DNA of 64,000 bases. Source: Candidatus Eiseniibacteriota bacterium. Lineage in GTDB: Bacteria; Orphanbacterota; Orphanbacteria; Orphanbacterales; Orphanbacteraceae. Of this stretch, positions 1 through 8,440 are shown piece by piece. The stretch is taken from contig JAJCZU010000002.1 of the NCBI GenBank assembly GCA_029262235.1, forward strand, positions 744,001 through 808,000, written 5' to 3'. Made by a program: the position numbers and the translations under genes. Each line of letters begins with the position of its first letter. Position 1 is the first letter of the stretch. Under the pieces are notes generated by a model that was given only the letters and a program-made list of their open reading frames with translations, was not told the origin of the DNA and did not search any database.

Positions 1-482
1 CGAACGCGGGGAAGTCCACGTTCCTCGCGCGTGTTACCGCCGCGCGTCCGAAGATCGCAAACTATCCCTTCACGACATTGTCCCCGAATCTCGGTCTCGT
101 TCGTGTGGGCGACGCCGGCAGTTTTCTGCTGGCCGACCTTCCCGGTCTGATCGAAGGCGCCAGCGAGGGGAAGGGACTCGGTTTCGACTTTCTGCGTCAT
201 ATCGAGCGATGCCGCGTTCTGCTCTTTCTGATCGACGCCACGGATCCCGATCCGGAGGAGGATCTGCGCGTCCTGCGGGCCGAGCTCGAGGCGTACGACG
301 CCACGCTGCTTGAGCGTCGCATCATTTATGCGTGGAATAAACTGGATGCTGTTCCGGATGACTGGGAGTCGCCCGACCTCCCGGGAGCTCATCGTATTTC
401 TGCTGTTTCGGGCGAGGGGGTGCAGGGGCTGATCCATCAGTTGCACGACTTGATACGGGAGGTGGAGGAAGATGGGGAATGA
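1..482 (+). CDS. obg: GTPase Obg/CgtA, C-terminal part (5' end cut by window)
   Basis: This is the GTPase domain of Obg/CgtA, a ribosome-associated GTPase involved in 50S maturation and stress control. The reading frame is open from base 3, so the gene begins outside the window. The visible part opens inside the P-loop (NAGKST), followed by the Obg-specific stretch [18 protein letters not shown] (switch I), the G3 motif [10 protein letters not shown], and an NKLD-type base-recognition motif seen here as WNKLDAV. The Obg fold that normally precedes the G domain is not visible. The gene ends soon after the G domain, so there is no long C-terminal extension. The stop overlaps the dprA start by 11 bases, so the two are probably co-transcribed. 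Confidence 0.95.
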   Translation, partial: NAGKSTFLARVTAARPKIANYPFTTLSPNLGLVRVGDAGSFLLADLPGLIEGASEGKGLGFDFLRHIERCRVLLFLIDATDPDPEEDLRVLRAELEAYDATLLERRIIYAWNKLDAVPDDWESPDLPGAHRISAVSGEGVQGLIHQLHDLIREVEEDGE

Positions 483-1605
483 ACGTGCCTGGCTTACGCT
501 GCATCACAAACCGCTTGGCGAGATTCACAAGAAGGCTCTGATTGAAGAGTGCGGAACACCCGAGGCTGTGCTCGGGCTCACGATGCTTGAAATCGCGGAG
601 ATCACCAGGGAAAGGTCCCCGGAGATCTCGCAGTTTCAGCGCGCGCGCGTCGATTGCCAGGCGATCGAAGGTTCCATGCGTGAGCATGGAATCAGAATCA
701 TACCGTTTACTCATGAACAGTATCCTCCGCTGCTGCGTGAGATCCCGGATCCTCCTGCGCTTCTCTACGCGCGCGGCGATGCGAGTGTTCTGACACGCCG
801 TTCGATATCAGTCGTCGGTTCCCGTCTGGCGGATCGCGGGGCCGTGAAATGGACGGAAGCTTTCGGGGAACTCGCCGGTGCTGCGGGTGCGCTGGTTACC
901 AGCGGGCTTGCACTCGGCATCGACGCCGCCGCGCATCGCGGCGCGATTCGGACCGGTGTCACTGCCGCGGTTCTCGGAAACGGACTGGCACATGTCTTCC
1001 CGTCCCGCAACCGGGAGCTGGCGCGTGCCATCGAAAACAGCGGGGGTGTGATGTTGAGCGAATACGCCCCGGACGTGCAGCCGGACCGGCACCACTTTCC
1101 GAAGCGGAACCGCATCGTGGCGGGGATCTCGGAGGGAGTCGTACTGGTGCAGGCGGCGTACCGGAGCGGGGCGAACATCACGGCGCGTCTCGCGGGGGAC
1201 TGCGGCCGCGAGCTTTTCGCTCTCGCTGCGCAGCCGTGGGACGGGCGCTTCGCCGGCAATCACCGTTTTCAGCGCGACGGGGCCACGTTCGTGGTGGATC
1301 CTGAGGACGCACTCGGCAGTCTCGGCTTCAAACTCCCCCCGGCCGCCGGGAAAAAGAAGAGCAGCCCGCAGAACAACCCGTTTACATCCACGCCTCGGCC
1401 ATTCCCGGAATCGTGGGGCGAAACGACGCGGTCGATCGCAGAGAAGCTCATCATGGACGACACGGACCTCGAAACTTTATGCGCAAGGCTTACCCTTCGG
1501 TCGGACGACGTCCTGCACCGGATTGCGCGCCTCGAAATGGACGGCTTCGTCGAAGAGCTTCCGGGACAGCGGTTCCGCTGGAACGGGCCGGTGGGAGAAC
1601 GATGA
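472..1605 (+). CDS. dprA: DNA-processing protein DprA (Smf)
   Basis: DprA binds incoming single-stranded DNA during natural transformation and loads RecA. The 377-residue protein has the family layout: an N-terminal helical region (1-80), a Rossmann-like domain with SVVGSR (about 112-117), [16 protein letters not shown] (about 143-158) and [12 protein letters not shown] (about 209-220), and a C-terminal winged-helix-like region (about 310-375). The usual VVVEAA segment reads VVLVQAA, so the conserved Glu is Gln here. It starts at an ATG inside the end of obg and its stop overlaps the ATG of the acyltransferase gene, so it lies in a tight run. DprA alone does not prove competence, because no com genes are visible. 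Confidence 0.95.
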   Translation: MGNERAWLTLHHKPLGEIHKKALIEECGTPEAVLGLTMLEIAEITRERSPEISQFQRARVDCQAIEGSMREHGIRIIPFTHEQYPPLLREIPDPPALLYARGDASVLTRRSISVVGSRLADRGAVKWTEAFGELAGAAGALVTSGLALGIDAAAHRGAIRTGVTAAVLGNGLAHVFPSRNRELARAIENSGGVMLSEYAPDVQPDRHHFPKRNRIVAGISEGVVLVQAAYRSGANITARLAGDCGRELFALAAQPWDGRFAGNHRFQRDGATFVVDPEDALGSLGFKLPPAAGKKKSSPQNNPFTSTPRPFPESWGETTRSIAEKLIMDDTDLETLCARLTLRSDDVLHRIARLEMDGFVEELPGQRFRWNGPVGER

Positions 1606-2531
1606 CCCGCAAACGCCGCCCGGCCGTCTGGAAACATCGCCTGGAGGATGCGGCGCTCACGCTCATTTCGGGAATCAACCGACCGCTCGGATGGCGCGGG
1701 TCGCAGAAGTTCGGCTCGCTGCTCGGCACTCTCTGGTACTACGGGTACAGGCGGCGTGTCGACGTTTCCCGGGAGAACATCCTGCGCGCCTTTCCCGGCA
1801 TGAGCGATAAAGACGCGGCCCGCATCGCCTCGGCTTCGTTTCGCAGCATCGCCGCGACGTTCATGGAGTTTGCACGCTTCCCGTACATGAACGCGGCGGA
1901 CGCGGCTCGCCGGGCGCGCGTGACTACGCCTGAACTGCTGGAGCGTCTGCGCGACGAAGGGAAGGGCGGCATTCTCGTTACCGGGCACTACGGAAACTGG
2001 GAACTGTTCGGGGGCGCTGTCGCGGGACTCGGTTTCCCGATGTCGTTCGTCGTGGGAAGACAGACGAACCGTTATGTCGATGCGCGTATCAACGAGTATC
2101 GCCGGTGCATGGGAGTCAGTGTGATCGAACGCGGCGCCGCGCTGCGCGCCGTCCCCCGTGCCCTGGCGCGCAACGAGTTCGTGGCCGTGCTCTCCGATCA
2201 GGACGCGGGAAAGAGCGGCGTGTTCGTCGACTTTCTGGGCACGCCCGCCTCGACACCGCGCGGCGCCGGATTCTACTCTCACAAGACGGGGAGCCCGGTT
2301 CTTCCCGGCCGCATCGTCCGTCTGCCGGACGGTTCGCACGAGGGAACATTTACCGAACCGATCTATCCGGACGCGGGTGCGGAGTCCGGCGACGATATAC
2401 AGCGCATAACACAGGCGTTCACGCGAGAGCTCGAGCACGCGGTCCGGCTGAATCCGAATCACTACTTCTGGCCGCATCGGCGCTGGAAAACGAAGCCCCC
2501 GGCAGAGACGCGGGAAGGAATGCAGAAATGA
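1602..2531 (+). CDS. LpxL/HtrB-like lysophospholipid/lipid A acyltransferase
   Basis: Membrane-associated acyltransferase of the LpxL/LpxM (HtrB/MsbB) family, which adds secondary acyl chains to lipid A at the inner membrane. The 309-residue product carries the catalytic HX4E motif as HYGNWE (H129, E134), the DQD segment near residue 205 and the WPHRRWK motif near the C-terminus, all hallmarks of the family. The frame is open upstream, but the ATG at 1602 overlaps the dprA stop (ATGA) and gives the normal length. Its stop overlaps the start of the kinase gene. The acyl donor, and whether lipid A is the true acceptor, cannot be read from sequence. The hldE genes in the same window do show that LPS is made. 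Confidence 0.9.
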   Translation: MTRKRRPAVWKHRLEDAALTLISGINRPLGWRGSQKFGSLLGTLWYYGYRRRVDVSRENILRAFPGMSDKDAARIASASFRSIAATFMEFARFPYMNAADAARRARVTTPELLERLRDEGKGGILVTGHYGNWELFGGAVAGLGFPMSFVVGRQTNRYVDARINEYRRCMGVSVIERGAALRAVPRALARNEFVAVLSDQDAGKSGVFVDFLGTPASTPRGAGFYSHKTGSPVLPGRIVRLPDGSHEGTFTEPIYPDAGAESGDDIQRITQAFTRELEHAVRLNPNHYFWPHRRWKTKPPAETREGMQK

Positions 2532-3511
2532 GACGCATCAGCGTAATCGGCACGATCAACTACGACCGGGTCATCCAGACTGACGGAAGCAGCTTTCAGG
2601 GACTCGGCGGCATCCTTTACAACGTGCTTTCGCTCGCACCGTTCGTGGAAGCAGACGACCGCATCGTTCCCGTTGCGCGCGCGGGGGCCGAGCGTCGGGT
2701 GGAAATCGAACGGCTCGTGTCGCACTATCCCGCTGTCGATCCGGGGCACATCGAATGGAATCCGGATGGCACCAACGAAACGGTTCTCACTTATCGGAAC
2801 GAGCAGGAAAGGGACGAAGCTCTCCTGGAGCGCGTTCCGCCGCTCGACCGTGCCATGCTCGAACCGGTACTGGACGCGGACTTTCATCTCGTCAATTTCA
2901 TCTCGGGAAAAGAGATGTCTGTCGAACTCTGGGAGAACTTTCACGAGGCTCGCAACGGTTTCTGCGTGACCGACATCCAGTCGCTGACGCTGACGTTCGG
3001 CAAGAACAAACGCGGGCATCGCTCCCTGCCCGAATGGCGGCGCTGGATTGCGCGCGCAGACGTGGTGAAGGGGAACGAGTCGGAGTGGCGATGGCTGATC
3101 GGCGGGGAAGAGCCTTTTGCCGGGACGCTGCAGGAGCTCTCTTCGCTCGTGCTTGCCGAAGGGCCGTCAACGCTGCTGATCACGCGCGGCGGGGACGGTC
3201 ACGCCCTGGCGTGGAAGGAGATCAAACACGCGTATTACGCCGAGGTCCCCGCGCTTCCGGTCCGCGACGAGGACTTCGTCGACACGACAGGCTGCGGCGA
3301 TGTGTTCGCGTCGGGGTATCTGCTCGGGTTGCTGCGCGGGGAGAAGCCGCTTGCGGCGTCGCTTCTGGCCGGCACGCTCGCGTCCGAGAGCGCGAAGCTC
3401 AAGGGAATCCCTCAGCTCGCACAGCTCGCGGACCCCGCGATCCTGCGCGCCGAAGCGTACGGGCGATGGTGGAAACGCGCGCAGAGTCACTGGAAGGGCG
3501 AGCGCCTCTAG
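2528..3511 (+). CDS. PfkB-family carbohydrate/nucleoside kinase
   Basis: A 327-residue sugar or nucleoside kinase of the PfkB (ribokinase) superfamily. The C-terminal signature is clear: DTTGCGDVFASGYLLGLL, where the Asp of the TGCGD stretch is the catalytic base. The N-terminal part begins RRISVIGTINYDRV, followed by a GLGG segment matching the substrate-binding GG of the family. The substrate cannot be assigned. The ATG overlaps the stop of the acyltransferase gene (ATGA), so this is the last gene of the obg-dprA-acyltransferase run. Its TAG stop shares the palindromic CTAG with the stop of the convergent DUF3467 gene, leaving no intergenic space. Confidence 0.85.
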   Translation: MRRISVIGTINYDRVIQTDGSSFQGLGGILYNVLSLAPFVEADDRIVPVARAGAERRVEIERLVSHYPAVDPGHIEWNPDGTNETVLTYRNEQERDEALLERVPPLDRAMLEPVLDADFHLVNFISGKEMSVELWENFHEARNGFCVTDIQSLTLTFGKNKRGHRSLPEWRRWIARADVVKGNESEWRWLIGGEEPFAGTLQELSSLVLAEGPSTLLITRGGDGHALAWKEIKHAYYAEVPALPVRDEDFVDTTGCGDVFASGYLLGLLRGEKPLAASLLAGTLASESAKLKGIPQLAQLADPAILRAEAYGRWWKRAQSHWKGERL

Positions 3512-3825
3512 TTCGGTTCTCCGCCTGTCGGTTCCGCCTGACGAAAACCGATGCCGCCTTCCGCGTCGCTGCCCGGCCGCTTGATCGCGCCGTGCTTCTC
3601 TTCATACATCTTGATGTTGCGATCGAGCGTATCGAGCAGGGCGCGCGCGTTCGGCGGCGTCATGACGATCCGGGAGAACACTTTCGCCTTGGGGGACCCC
3701 GGCATCACGCGCGCGAAGTCGATGATGAATTCCGAAGCGCTGTGCGAAATCAGAACGAGATTCGAATAGATCCCGTGTGATTCCTGTTCTCCGAGTTCCA
3801 CGTTCAGTTTCGGTTTCTTGTCCAA
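3508..3825 (-). CDS. DUF3467 family protein
   Basis: A 105-residue protein that matches the DUF3467 family as I know it: a short all-beta domain with the pattern YSNLVLISHSASEFIIDFAR, then GSPKAKVFSRIVMTPPNA and a helix starting RALLDTLDRNIKMYEEKHG. Members are widespread in bacteria and archaea and have no established function. The gene follows the M6 protease gene on the same strand after 9 bases and is probably co-transcribed with it. A charged, Gly/Pro-rich tail (about 85-105) is not part of the domain. Confidence 0.85.
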   Translation of the reverse strand: MDKKPKLNVELGEQESHGIYSNLVLISHSASEFIIDFARVMPGSPKAKVFSRIVMTPPNARALLDTLDRNIKMYEEKHGAIKRPGSDAEGGIGFRQAEPTGGEPN

Positions 3826-3834
3826 GATTCTCTC

Positions 3835-5667
3835 CTATCTGAGCACGCCGACAACGGCGGTCTTCATTTCGTTTTCCGCATGAATGATCAAAAAGTATGT
3901 GCCGGCCGCTACCGTGTTTCCGCGGTCGTTGGTGCCGTCCCAGAACGCGGAAAACGAGGCCGCGTCGATTTCGACGCCCGCGTCGAGCTGCCGTACGAGC
4001 TGCCCCCCGACATCGTAGATGTCCACGCGTGGCGGCGCCGTCGCGTTGCTCCCGGCAGGCCGGAACGTGATGCGCAGTGATTCCTCTTCATCGGGGAGAA
4101 ACGGATTCGGGTAGACGAGAAGCGCGCCCGCCTCTTCCGCTCCGAGATCGATGTCGAGCGTGATGGTCGATCCTGTTCTACGAATGTTCGTAATCGCGAG
4201 AAACGAAAGCGCGCCGCCCGCCAGGTCGGTACTCGGAATCGTGGAGGATGTCCAGTCGGTCTGCCCCCCGAAGGGCCAGTAATCCGTGACATTTCCGAGA
4301 TCGATCTGACCGATCTGCGGGCTGCCGCCATCCGCTTCGACCACGGTAATGAGGCGTCGATCCGGGTCCTCGTCGTCGTTGCCGATATATCGCTCGTTCA
4401 CGTGCCAGATCAGGAGGCCCTCGCCCGGAAGATAGCGATCGAACCGCTGCCTGCGCCGGTTTTCGAGCAGGAAGTACTCCCCGAAGGAACTCGCCGGGTC
4501 GAGCCAGTCGTTGCCGCCGGGGTTCGCGAGCAACCGGATGGCGCGCCCGCCGGTTTCAACCGGATCCAGTGTGGTCCCCGGATAGAAATCCGGTGCGCCG
4601 ATGCTTCGCTCGAGAGGCTCGACATCGATCCAGCCGAGCCAGTCTTTCAGGAAAGGGTTGATGTGCGTGGGCGTCGAACCCGGAAGGTCGCCGTTGGTGG
4701 CGAAGAACGGCGTGAGGCCGCCGGCGTCCATCAGGCAGTGAAGTCCTACGACCGAGTGCTGCTCCGAGAATCCGTCTTCGGTCACGGTGCGATAGAGGTC
4801 GGGGAGCCCGAGGATGTGGCCGAACTCGTGACAGTAGACGCCGATCTGGCCGATCTCGGGGACCATCATGTAGCTGCCGAGCTTGATTCCGTCTACGGTC
4901 GGCTCGCCGAGCCGCGCCACGAGCCCGGGGTCGCGAAAGTCCGACTGATGCGACCAGATCTGATTCGCAACCAACACGGCTTCGCCGCCGAGTCCCGCGT
5001 GCAGAATGATGATCGCGTCGATTACGCCGTCGTCATCGCCCGAGTTCGGGACGCCGTCGGGGCCGTCGTTGTCGTACTGCGTGAAGTCGAACCCGCCCGC
5101 GTCGAGCAGATCGACCGCTTCGAGTACGATCCCCCAGACGTTGCGAGGGTACGGCGAGGCCGCGAACGCTTCATCGGACGTGTCGAACCCGAAGTCGTCT
5201 ATCGTGCCCGCGGTTCTGTCGCCGTCTGCAAAATGAAAGAGGCTCAGGTTCGACCGGTACCACGGCGTCACGGTTCCGCCGAGACGGAATCGCTCGTTCG
5301 ATACTTCCTTATAATAGTCGCGCAGGGTGCGGTCGCGCGTCGGCGAACTCGAAAAGAGCCAGGATTGATAGTAGAAGCGATCGCGTTCCTCGAAATGCTG
5401 TACTTCGTTCCAGTCGTAGAGGATCGTGAGGGCGCTCAGAGAATCGGGCGCCGGGCGGCGCTTCTCGAACCGAATCGAAGGGACTCCGCCGAAGGAGAGA
5501 AGGGCGCTCTCGCCCGTTTTCGCGATTCCGCGGGCGTCGGCGTCAGGGAAGAGCGGATGCACGCACCCCACGGGGATGTCACGGATCTCCGCGGCCGGCG
5601 CTCCGGGCGAAACGATCATAGGAAGCAGAAACGCGGCGAAGGCCGCGCGAAACGGTCGTACGTTCAT
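3835..5667 (-). CDS. secreted M6-family metalloprotease with FlgD-like C-terminal tail
   Basis: A 610-residue exported zinc metalloprotease of the M6 (immune inhibitor A-like) type. A signal peptide spans about 1-26, ending at APAAE. The zinc site HEFGHILGLPD has H280, E281 and H284. Acidic DxDG-type loops at about 198-215 resemble calcium sites. The last 90 residues start YPNPF and continue with a VDIYDVGGQLVRQL segment, the FlgD-like/secretion-tail fold common in surface proteins of FCB-type bacteria. The frame is open further upstream, but the ATG at 5667 gives the signal peptide and sits 9 bases after a good -10 box. It lies upstream of the DUF3467 gene. Substrate is unknown. Confidence 0.88.
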   Translation of the reverse strand: MNVRPFRAAFAAFLLPMIVSPGAPAAEIRDIPVGCVHPLFPDADARGIAKTGESALLSFGGVPSIRFEKRRPAPDSLSALTILYDWNEVQHFEERDRFYYQSWLFSSSPTRDRTLRDYYKEVSNERFRLGGTVTPWYRSNLSLFHFADGDRTAGTIDDFGFDTSDEAFAASPYPRNVWGIVLEAVDLLDAGGFDFTQYDNDGPDGVPNSGDDDGVIDAIIILHAGLGGEAVLVANQIWSHQSDFRDPGLVARLGEPTVDGIKLGSYMMVPEIGQIGVYCHEFGHILGLPDLYRTVTEDGFSEQHSVVGLHCLMDAGGLTPFFATNGDLPGSTPTHINPFLKDWLGWIDVEPLERSIGAPDFYPGTTLDPVETGGRAIRLLANPGGNDWLDPASSFGEYFLLENRRRQRFDRYLPGEGLLIWHVNERYIGNDDEDPDRRLITVVEADGGSPQIGQIDLGNVTDYWPFGGQTDWTSSTIPSTDLAGGALSFLAITNIRRTGSTITLDIDLGAEEAGALLVYPNPFLPDEEESLRITFRPAGSNATAPPRVDIYDVGGQLVRQLDAGVEIDAASFSAFWDGTNDRGNTVAAGTYFLIIHAENEMKTAVVGVLR

Positions 5668-5676
5668 GATACTGGC

Positions 5677-5706
5677 ACTATACGGGGGGTCCGCCGGTTT
5701 CATCAA
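5677..5706 (-). promoter_or_regulatory. putative sigma70 promoter for the M6 protease gene
   Basis: Read on the minus strand: TTGATG (5706-5701), 18 bases, TATAGT (5682-5677). The ATG of the protease gene begins 9 bases after the -10 box, so the transcript would have almost no leader. The element lies back to back with the hldE kinase promoter. Confidence 0.55.
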
Positions 5707-5715
5707 GGCGCGGAA

Positions 5716-5744
5716 TTGACCGTGTTCTGGGAGCGTGATACCGT
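5716..5744 (+). promoter_or_regulatory. putative sigma70 promoter for the heptose kinase gene
   Basis: TTGACC (5716-5721), 17 bases, TACCGT (5739-5744), with a TG one base before the -10 box (extended -10). It would start transcription near 5751, upstream of the GGAGG at 5775-5779. This argues against the in-frame TTG (5716) and GTG (5722) as translation starts, since both lie inside the promoter. Confidence 0.45.
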
Positions 5745-5784
5745 TTGGCCCCTTGCTCGCGTCTGCCAGCCACGGAGGTGGAAT

Positions 5785-6783
5785 CTGTCCCTGCTCGCAA
5801 AGGAACGAACGCACGAAATCCTGGACACGTTCTCCGACCGCCGGTTCCTCGTAATCGGCGATCTGATGGTGGACCGCTATATCTACGGCCAGGTGTCGCG
5901 CATTTCCCCGGAGGCGCCGGTGCCTGTCGTGCGTGTCAGCCGCGAAGAGGAGAGGCTCGGGGGGGCCGCAAATGTGGCTCACAATCTCGCCCGTCTCGGC
6001 GCGCGCGTGGATCTCTGCGGCCTCATCGGCGATGACCGTGAGGGCCGGCTTCTCTCGAAAACGCTCCAGGGAATGGGGATCGGGACGGATTCGCTTGTGA
6101 TCACGCCCGACCGGCCGACTACGCGCAAAGTACGCGTAATTGCCCATCAACAGCAGATCGTTCGAGTAGATTATGAAGTGGATGAGCCCGCCGCCCCGCA
6201 CGAAGAGCGGGCGATTCACGCGCGCATCGAAGAAGCGCGCAGTCGCGTCGACGGCATCATTCTATCGGATTACGGCAAGGGTGTCGTGACGGAAGAAACC
6301 ATCCGCGCGGTCGCGAGGAGCGCTCCGGATTCCTACGTTGCCGTGGACCCCAAGGTAAAGCACTTCAGCCAGTACAGGGGCGTTTCCCTCGTCACCCCGA
6401 ATCTGTCCGAAGCCGGTCTCGCGGCCGGAGAGGCGATCCGGGACGAACCTTCGCTTCTGCGCGCGGCGAGCCGTCTCCAGACGATGCTCCCCGGGACCAC
6501 TCTGCTCATCACGCGCGGGGAAGACGGCATGTCGCTCTTCGAACCGGATCGCGACGCCGAGCACATTCCCACGGTGGCCCGGCGCGTCTTCGATGTCACC
6601 GGCGCCGGCGACACGGTGATCGCTACCTTCGCCCTCGCGATGACGGCGGGCGCCGAAGCGAAAGAAGCGGCGATGCTCGCGAACTATGCGGCGGGCCGTG
6701 TCATTCAGGAAGTCGGAGCGCATCCGATCGAGCGCGAAGAGCTGCGGAAGACGATCCGGGAGGCGCTCTCATGGGACGCCTGA
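5785..6783 (+). CDS. D-glycero-beta-D-manno-heptose-7-phosphate kinase (HldE kinase part)
   Basis: Phosphorylates heptose-7-phosphate at C1 for ADP-heptose synthesis (LPS core). The PfkB-type protein shows VIGDLMVDRYIYGQVSRISP and PEAPVPVV near the N-terminus, GGAANVAHNLARLGA, and the C-terminal DVTGAGDTVIATFALAM motif with the catalytic Asp. Its length (about 332) equals the kinase half of E. coli HldE. The frame is open far upstream and there is no ATG. I chose CTG 5785 because GGAGG (5775-5779) lies 5 bases upstream and family members start about here. CTG 5791 is the alternative. It overlaps the adenylyltransferase gene by 13 bases, so the two HldE activities are split but coupled. Confidence 0.92.
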   Translation: MSLLAKERTHEILDTFSDRRFLVIGDLMVDRYIYGQVSRISPEAPVPVVRVSREEERLGGAANVAHNLARLGARVDLCGLIGDDREGRLLSKTLQGMGIGTDSLVITPDRPTTRKVRVIAHQQQIVRVDYEVDEPAAPHEERAIHARIEEARSRVDGIILSDYGKGVVTEETIRAVARSAPDSYVAVDPKVKHFSQYRGVSLVTPNLSEAGLAAGEAIRDEPSLLRAASRLQTMLPGTTLLITRGEDGMSLFEPDRDAEHIPTVARRVFDVTGAGDTVIATFALAMTAGAEAKEAAMLANYAAGRVIQEVGAHPIEREELRKTIREALSWDA

Positions 6784-7256
6784 TCGACATCGAGGAACTG
6801 GGGGCGCTGCGCGAGACCTGGCGCGTGAACGGGGAGCGCACCGTATTCACGAACGGTTGCTTCGACCTCGTCCATGCGGGGCATCTTGCTCTGCTTCGCA
6901 CGGCTCGCTCCTTCGGTGACCATGTCATCGTCGGGATCAATGAGGATGAATCCGTGGCGCGCCTCAAAGGGGAGGGACGTCCTCTTCTATCATTCGGCGA
7001 CCGGGCGGAACTGCTGGCGGCACTGCAGCCGGTCGATTTCGTAGTCGGGTTTTCATCGGACACACCGCTTGCGCTTATTGAAGCGCTCGTTCCCGACGTG
7101 ATCGTCAAGGGGGGCGACTACACGGTAGACACGGTCGTCGGCGCCGAAATCGTGCAGCGCGCGGGCGGACGTGTCGAGATCGTGCCGCTCGTTGCCGGGC
7201 GCTCGACGAGCGATCTCATAGAGCGCATCGTGCGTCACTACGGCCATGCGGGCTAG
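6771..7256 (+). CDS. D-glycero-beta-D-manno-heptose 1-phosphate adenylyltransferase (HldE adenylyltransferase part)
   Basis: Nucleotidyltransferase that makes ADP-heptose from heptose 1-phosphate and ATP. The 161-residue protein begins its catalytic domain with FTNGCFDLVHAGHLALL (HxGH motif), continues with the family stretch LKGEGRPLLSFGDRAELLAA, and ends with IVKGGDY and GRSTSDLIERI. These match the C-terminal domain of HldE, here a separate gene. It overlaps the kinase gene by 13 bases and the PHP gene by 11 bases. Confidence 0.95.
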   Translation: MGRLIDIEELGALRETWRVNGERTVFTNGCFDLVHAGHLALLRTARSFGDHVIVGINEDESVARLKGEGRPLLSFGDRAELLAALQPVDFVVGFSSDTPLALIEALVPDVIVKGGDYTVDTVVGAEIVQRAGGRVEIVPLVAGRSTSDLIERIVRHYGHAG

Positions 7257-8340
7257 CTTCCTCCTCATTGTTCTCACGTTTCTCTACCTCGGCAATCTGT
7301 TCGTGGTTGCGCGCTATCGCCCGTGGCGTTCGCCCGCGGCGGAGCTGGTCGATGACGGTCTCGTGCTTGCCGGCGCTCTGCACATGCACACGCGTTACTC
7401 CGACGGATCAGGCGACACGCAGAGTCTGGCGCGCGCCGCGTCGAAAGCCGGTCTCGATTTCATCGTCATCACCGATCACAACACGCACGCCGGGTATGAC
7501 GAAGCAGGCTATTACGGCGACGTTCTCGTTCTCGTCGGCGAAGAGCGAACGACCGACGCGGGCCACATGCTTGTGATCGGCGCCCGTGTAGAAGGGGGAC
7601 GTGATCCCGGGACAGTGGCGCGCCTGACTGCGCAGGGCGGGGGGATTGCGGCCATCGCGCATCCGTATGGTCGCAGGAGCTGGGAGGGACCGGTTCCGGA
7701 GGACGTCCGCGCGTACGAAGTCGTGAATGCCGACAACGAATGGCGCGACGAATCGCCCTTGACTCTGCTCTCTTCGCTCGCGGCGCTTCCCGTGCTGCGG
7801 GACGCTCCGTGGAACCGGATGATCGCGCGCGACGACAGGGCGTGGGCCACGTTCGACTCGCTCTCGATTCTTCGCACGCTGGTTCCGCTCGCGAGCGTCG
7901 ACGCGCACGCGGCCATCGAGATCGGCTTCGGAAAGCTGCTCCCGTTTCCGGGGTACGAAAGTCTCTTCCGGGGGATTCGAACGCATGTCTCTCTCGCGTC
8001 TCCCCGCACGGGAGACTTCGAAACAGACCGCGCGCTTCTGCTCGCGGCGCTGCAGGAGGGGCGCGTTCATCTGGCGTACGACGGCCTCGGCGAAACCACC
8101 GGATTCCGATTCGCAGCCACGCCCGACAGCACGGGCCTCACGCTTTCCGTACCGTTTGCGAAGGAAGTGATCACCCGCCTCTATCGCGACGGCGCTCTCT
8201 GGCGCGAAGTCGAGGGAGGCTGGCACGGGGCCGCGCCTCCGGGCCTGTATCGGGCCGAGGTTTACCAGGAGCGCACACGTCTGATTCCGTGGATCTACAG
8301 CGGGCCTGTCCGGATCGGGGAATCCCTTCCGCGGCCATGA
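7246..8340 (+). CDS. PHP-domain metal-dependent phosphoesterase-like protein
   Basis: A 364-residue protein with an N-terminal membrane anchor or uncleaved signal (about 3-22), then a PHP domain. The metal ligands are visible in ALHMHTRYSDG (H46, H48, D53) and ITDHNTH (D77, H78), with VGEERTT and a later IAHPYG segment. PHP proteins hydrolyse phosphoesters with a di- or trinuclear metal site. The C-terminal 120 residues look like a beta-rich domain. The start overlaps the end of the heptose adenylyltransferase gene. A role in envelope metabolism is only suggested by the neighbours, and the substrate is unknown. Confidence 0.85.
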   Translation: MRASFLLIVLTFLYLGNLFVVARYRPWRSPAAELVDDGLVLAGALHMHTRYSDGSGDTQSLARAASKAGLDFIVITDHNTHAGYDEAGYYGDVLVLVGEERTTDAGHMLVIGARVEGGRDPGTVARLTAQGGGIAAIAHPYGRRSWEGPVPEDVRAYEVVNADNEWRDESPLTLLSSLAALPVLRDAPWNRMIARDDRAWATFDSLSILRTLVPLASVDAHAAIEIGFGKLLPFPGYESLFRGIRTHVSLASPRTGDFETDRALLLAALQEGRVHLAYDGLGETTGFRFAATPDSTGLTLSVPFAKEVITRLYRDGALWREVEGGWHGAAPPGLYRAEVYQERTRLIPWIYSGPVRIGESLPRP

Positions 8341-8355
8341 CGGAACTGGTATACT
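8327..8355 (+). promoter_or_regulatory. putative promoter for sucCD
   Basis: A strong -10 box TATACT (8350-8355) preceded by TG at 8347-8348 (extended -10). The -35 region, TTCCGC at 8327-8332 with a 17-base spacer, is poor. It would give a leader of about 80 bases before sucC. Confidence 0.45.
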
Positions 8356-8440
8356 CCGCGCCTGTGTCCGAATTCTACGGTCTCCCGCCCGAAGCGCGGC
8401 CGGGACCTTCCAGTCATCCGATTCCAACGGAGTTGTCAGT

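Noticed and set aside
4402-5784. Extension of the heptose kinase frame far upstream, opposite the M6 protease gene
   Set aside because: The frame is open but the encoded stretch is low-complexity and antisense to a clear protease gene; kinase homology starts only near 5800.
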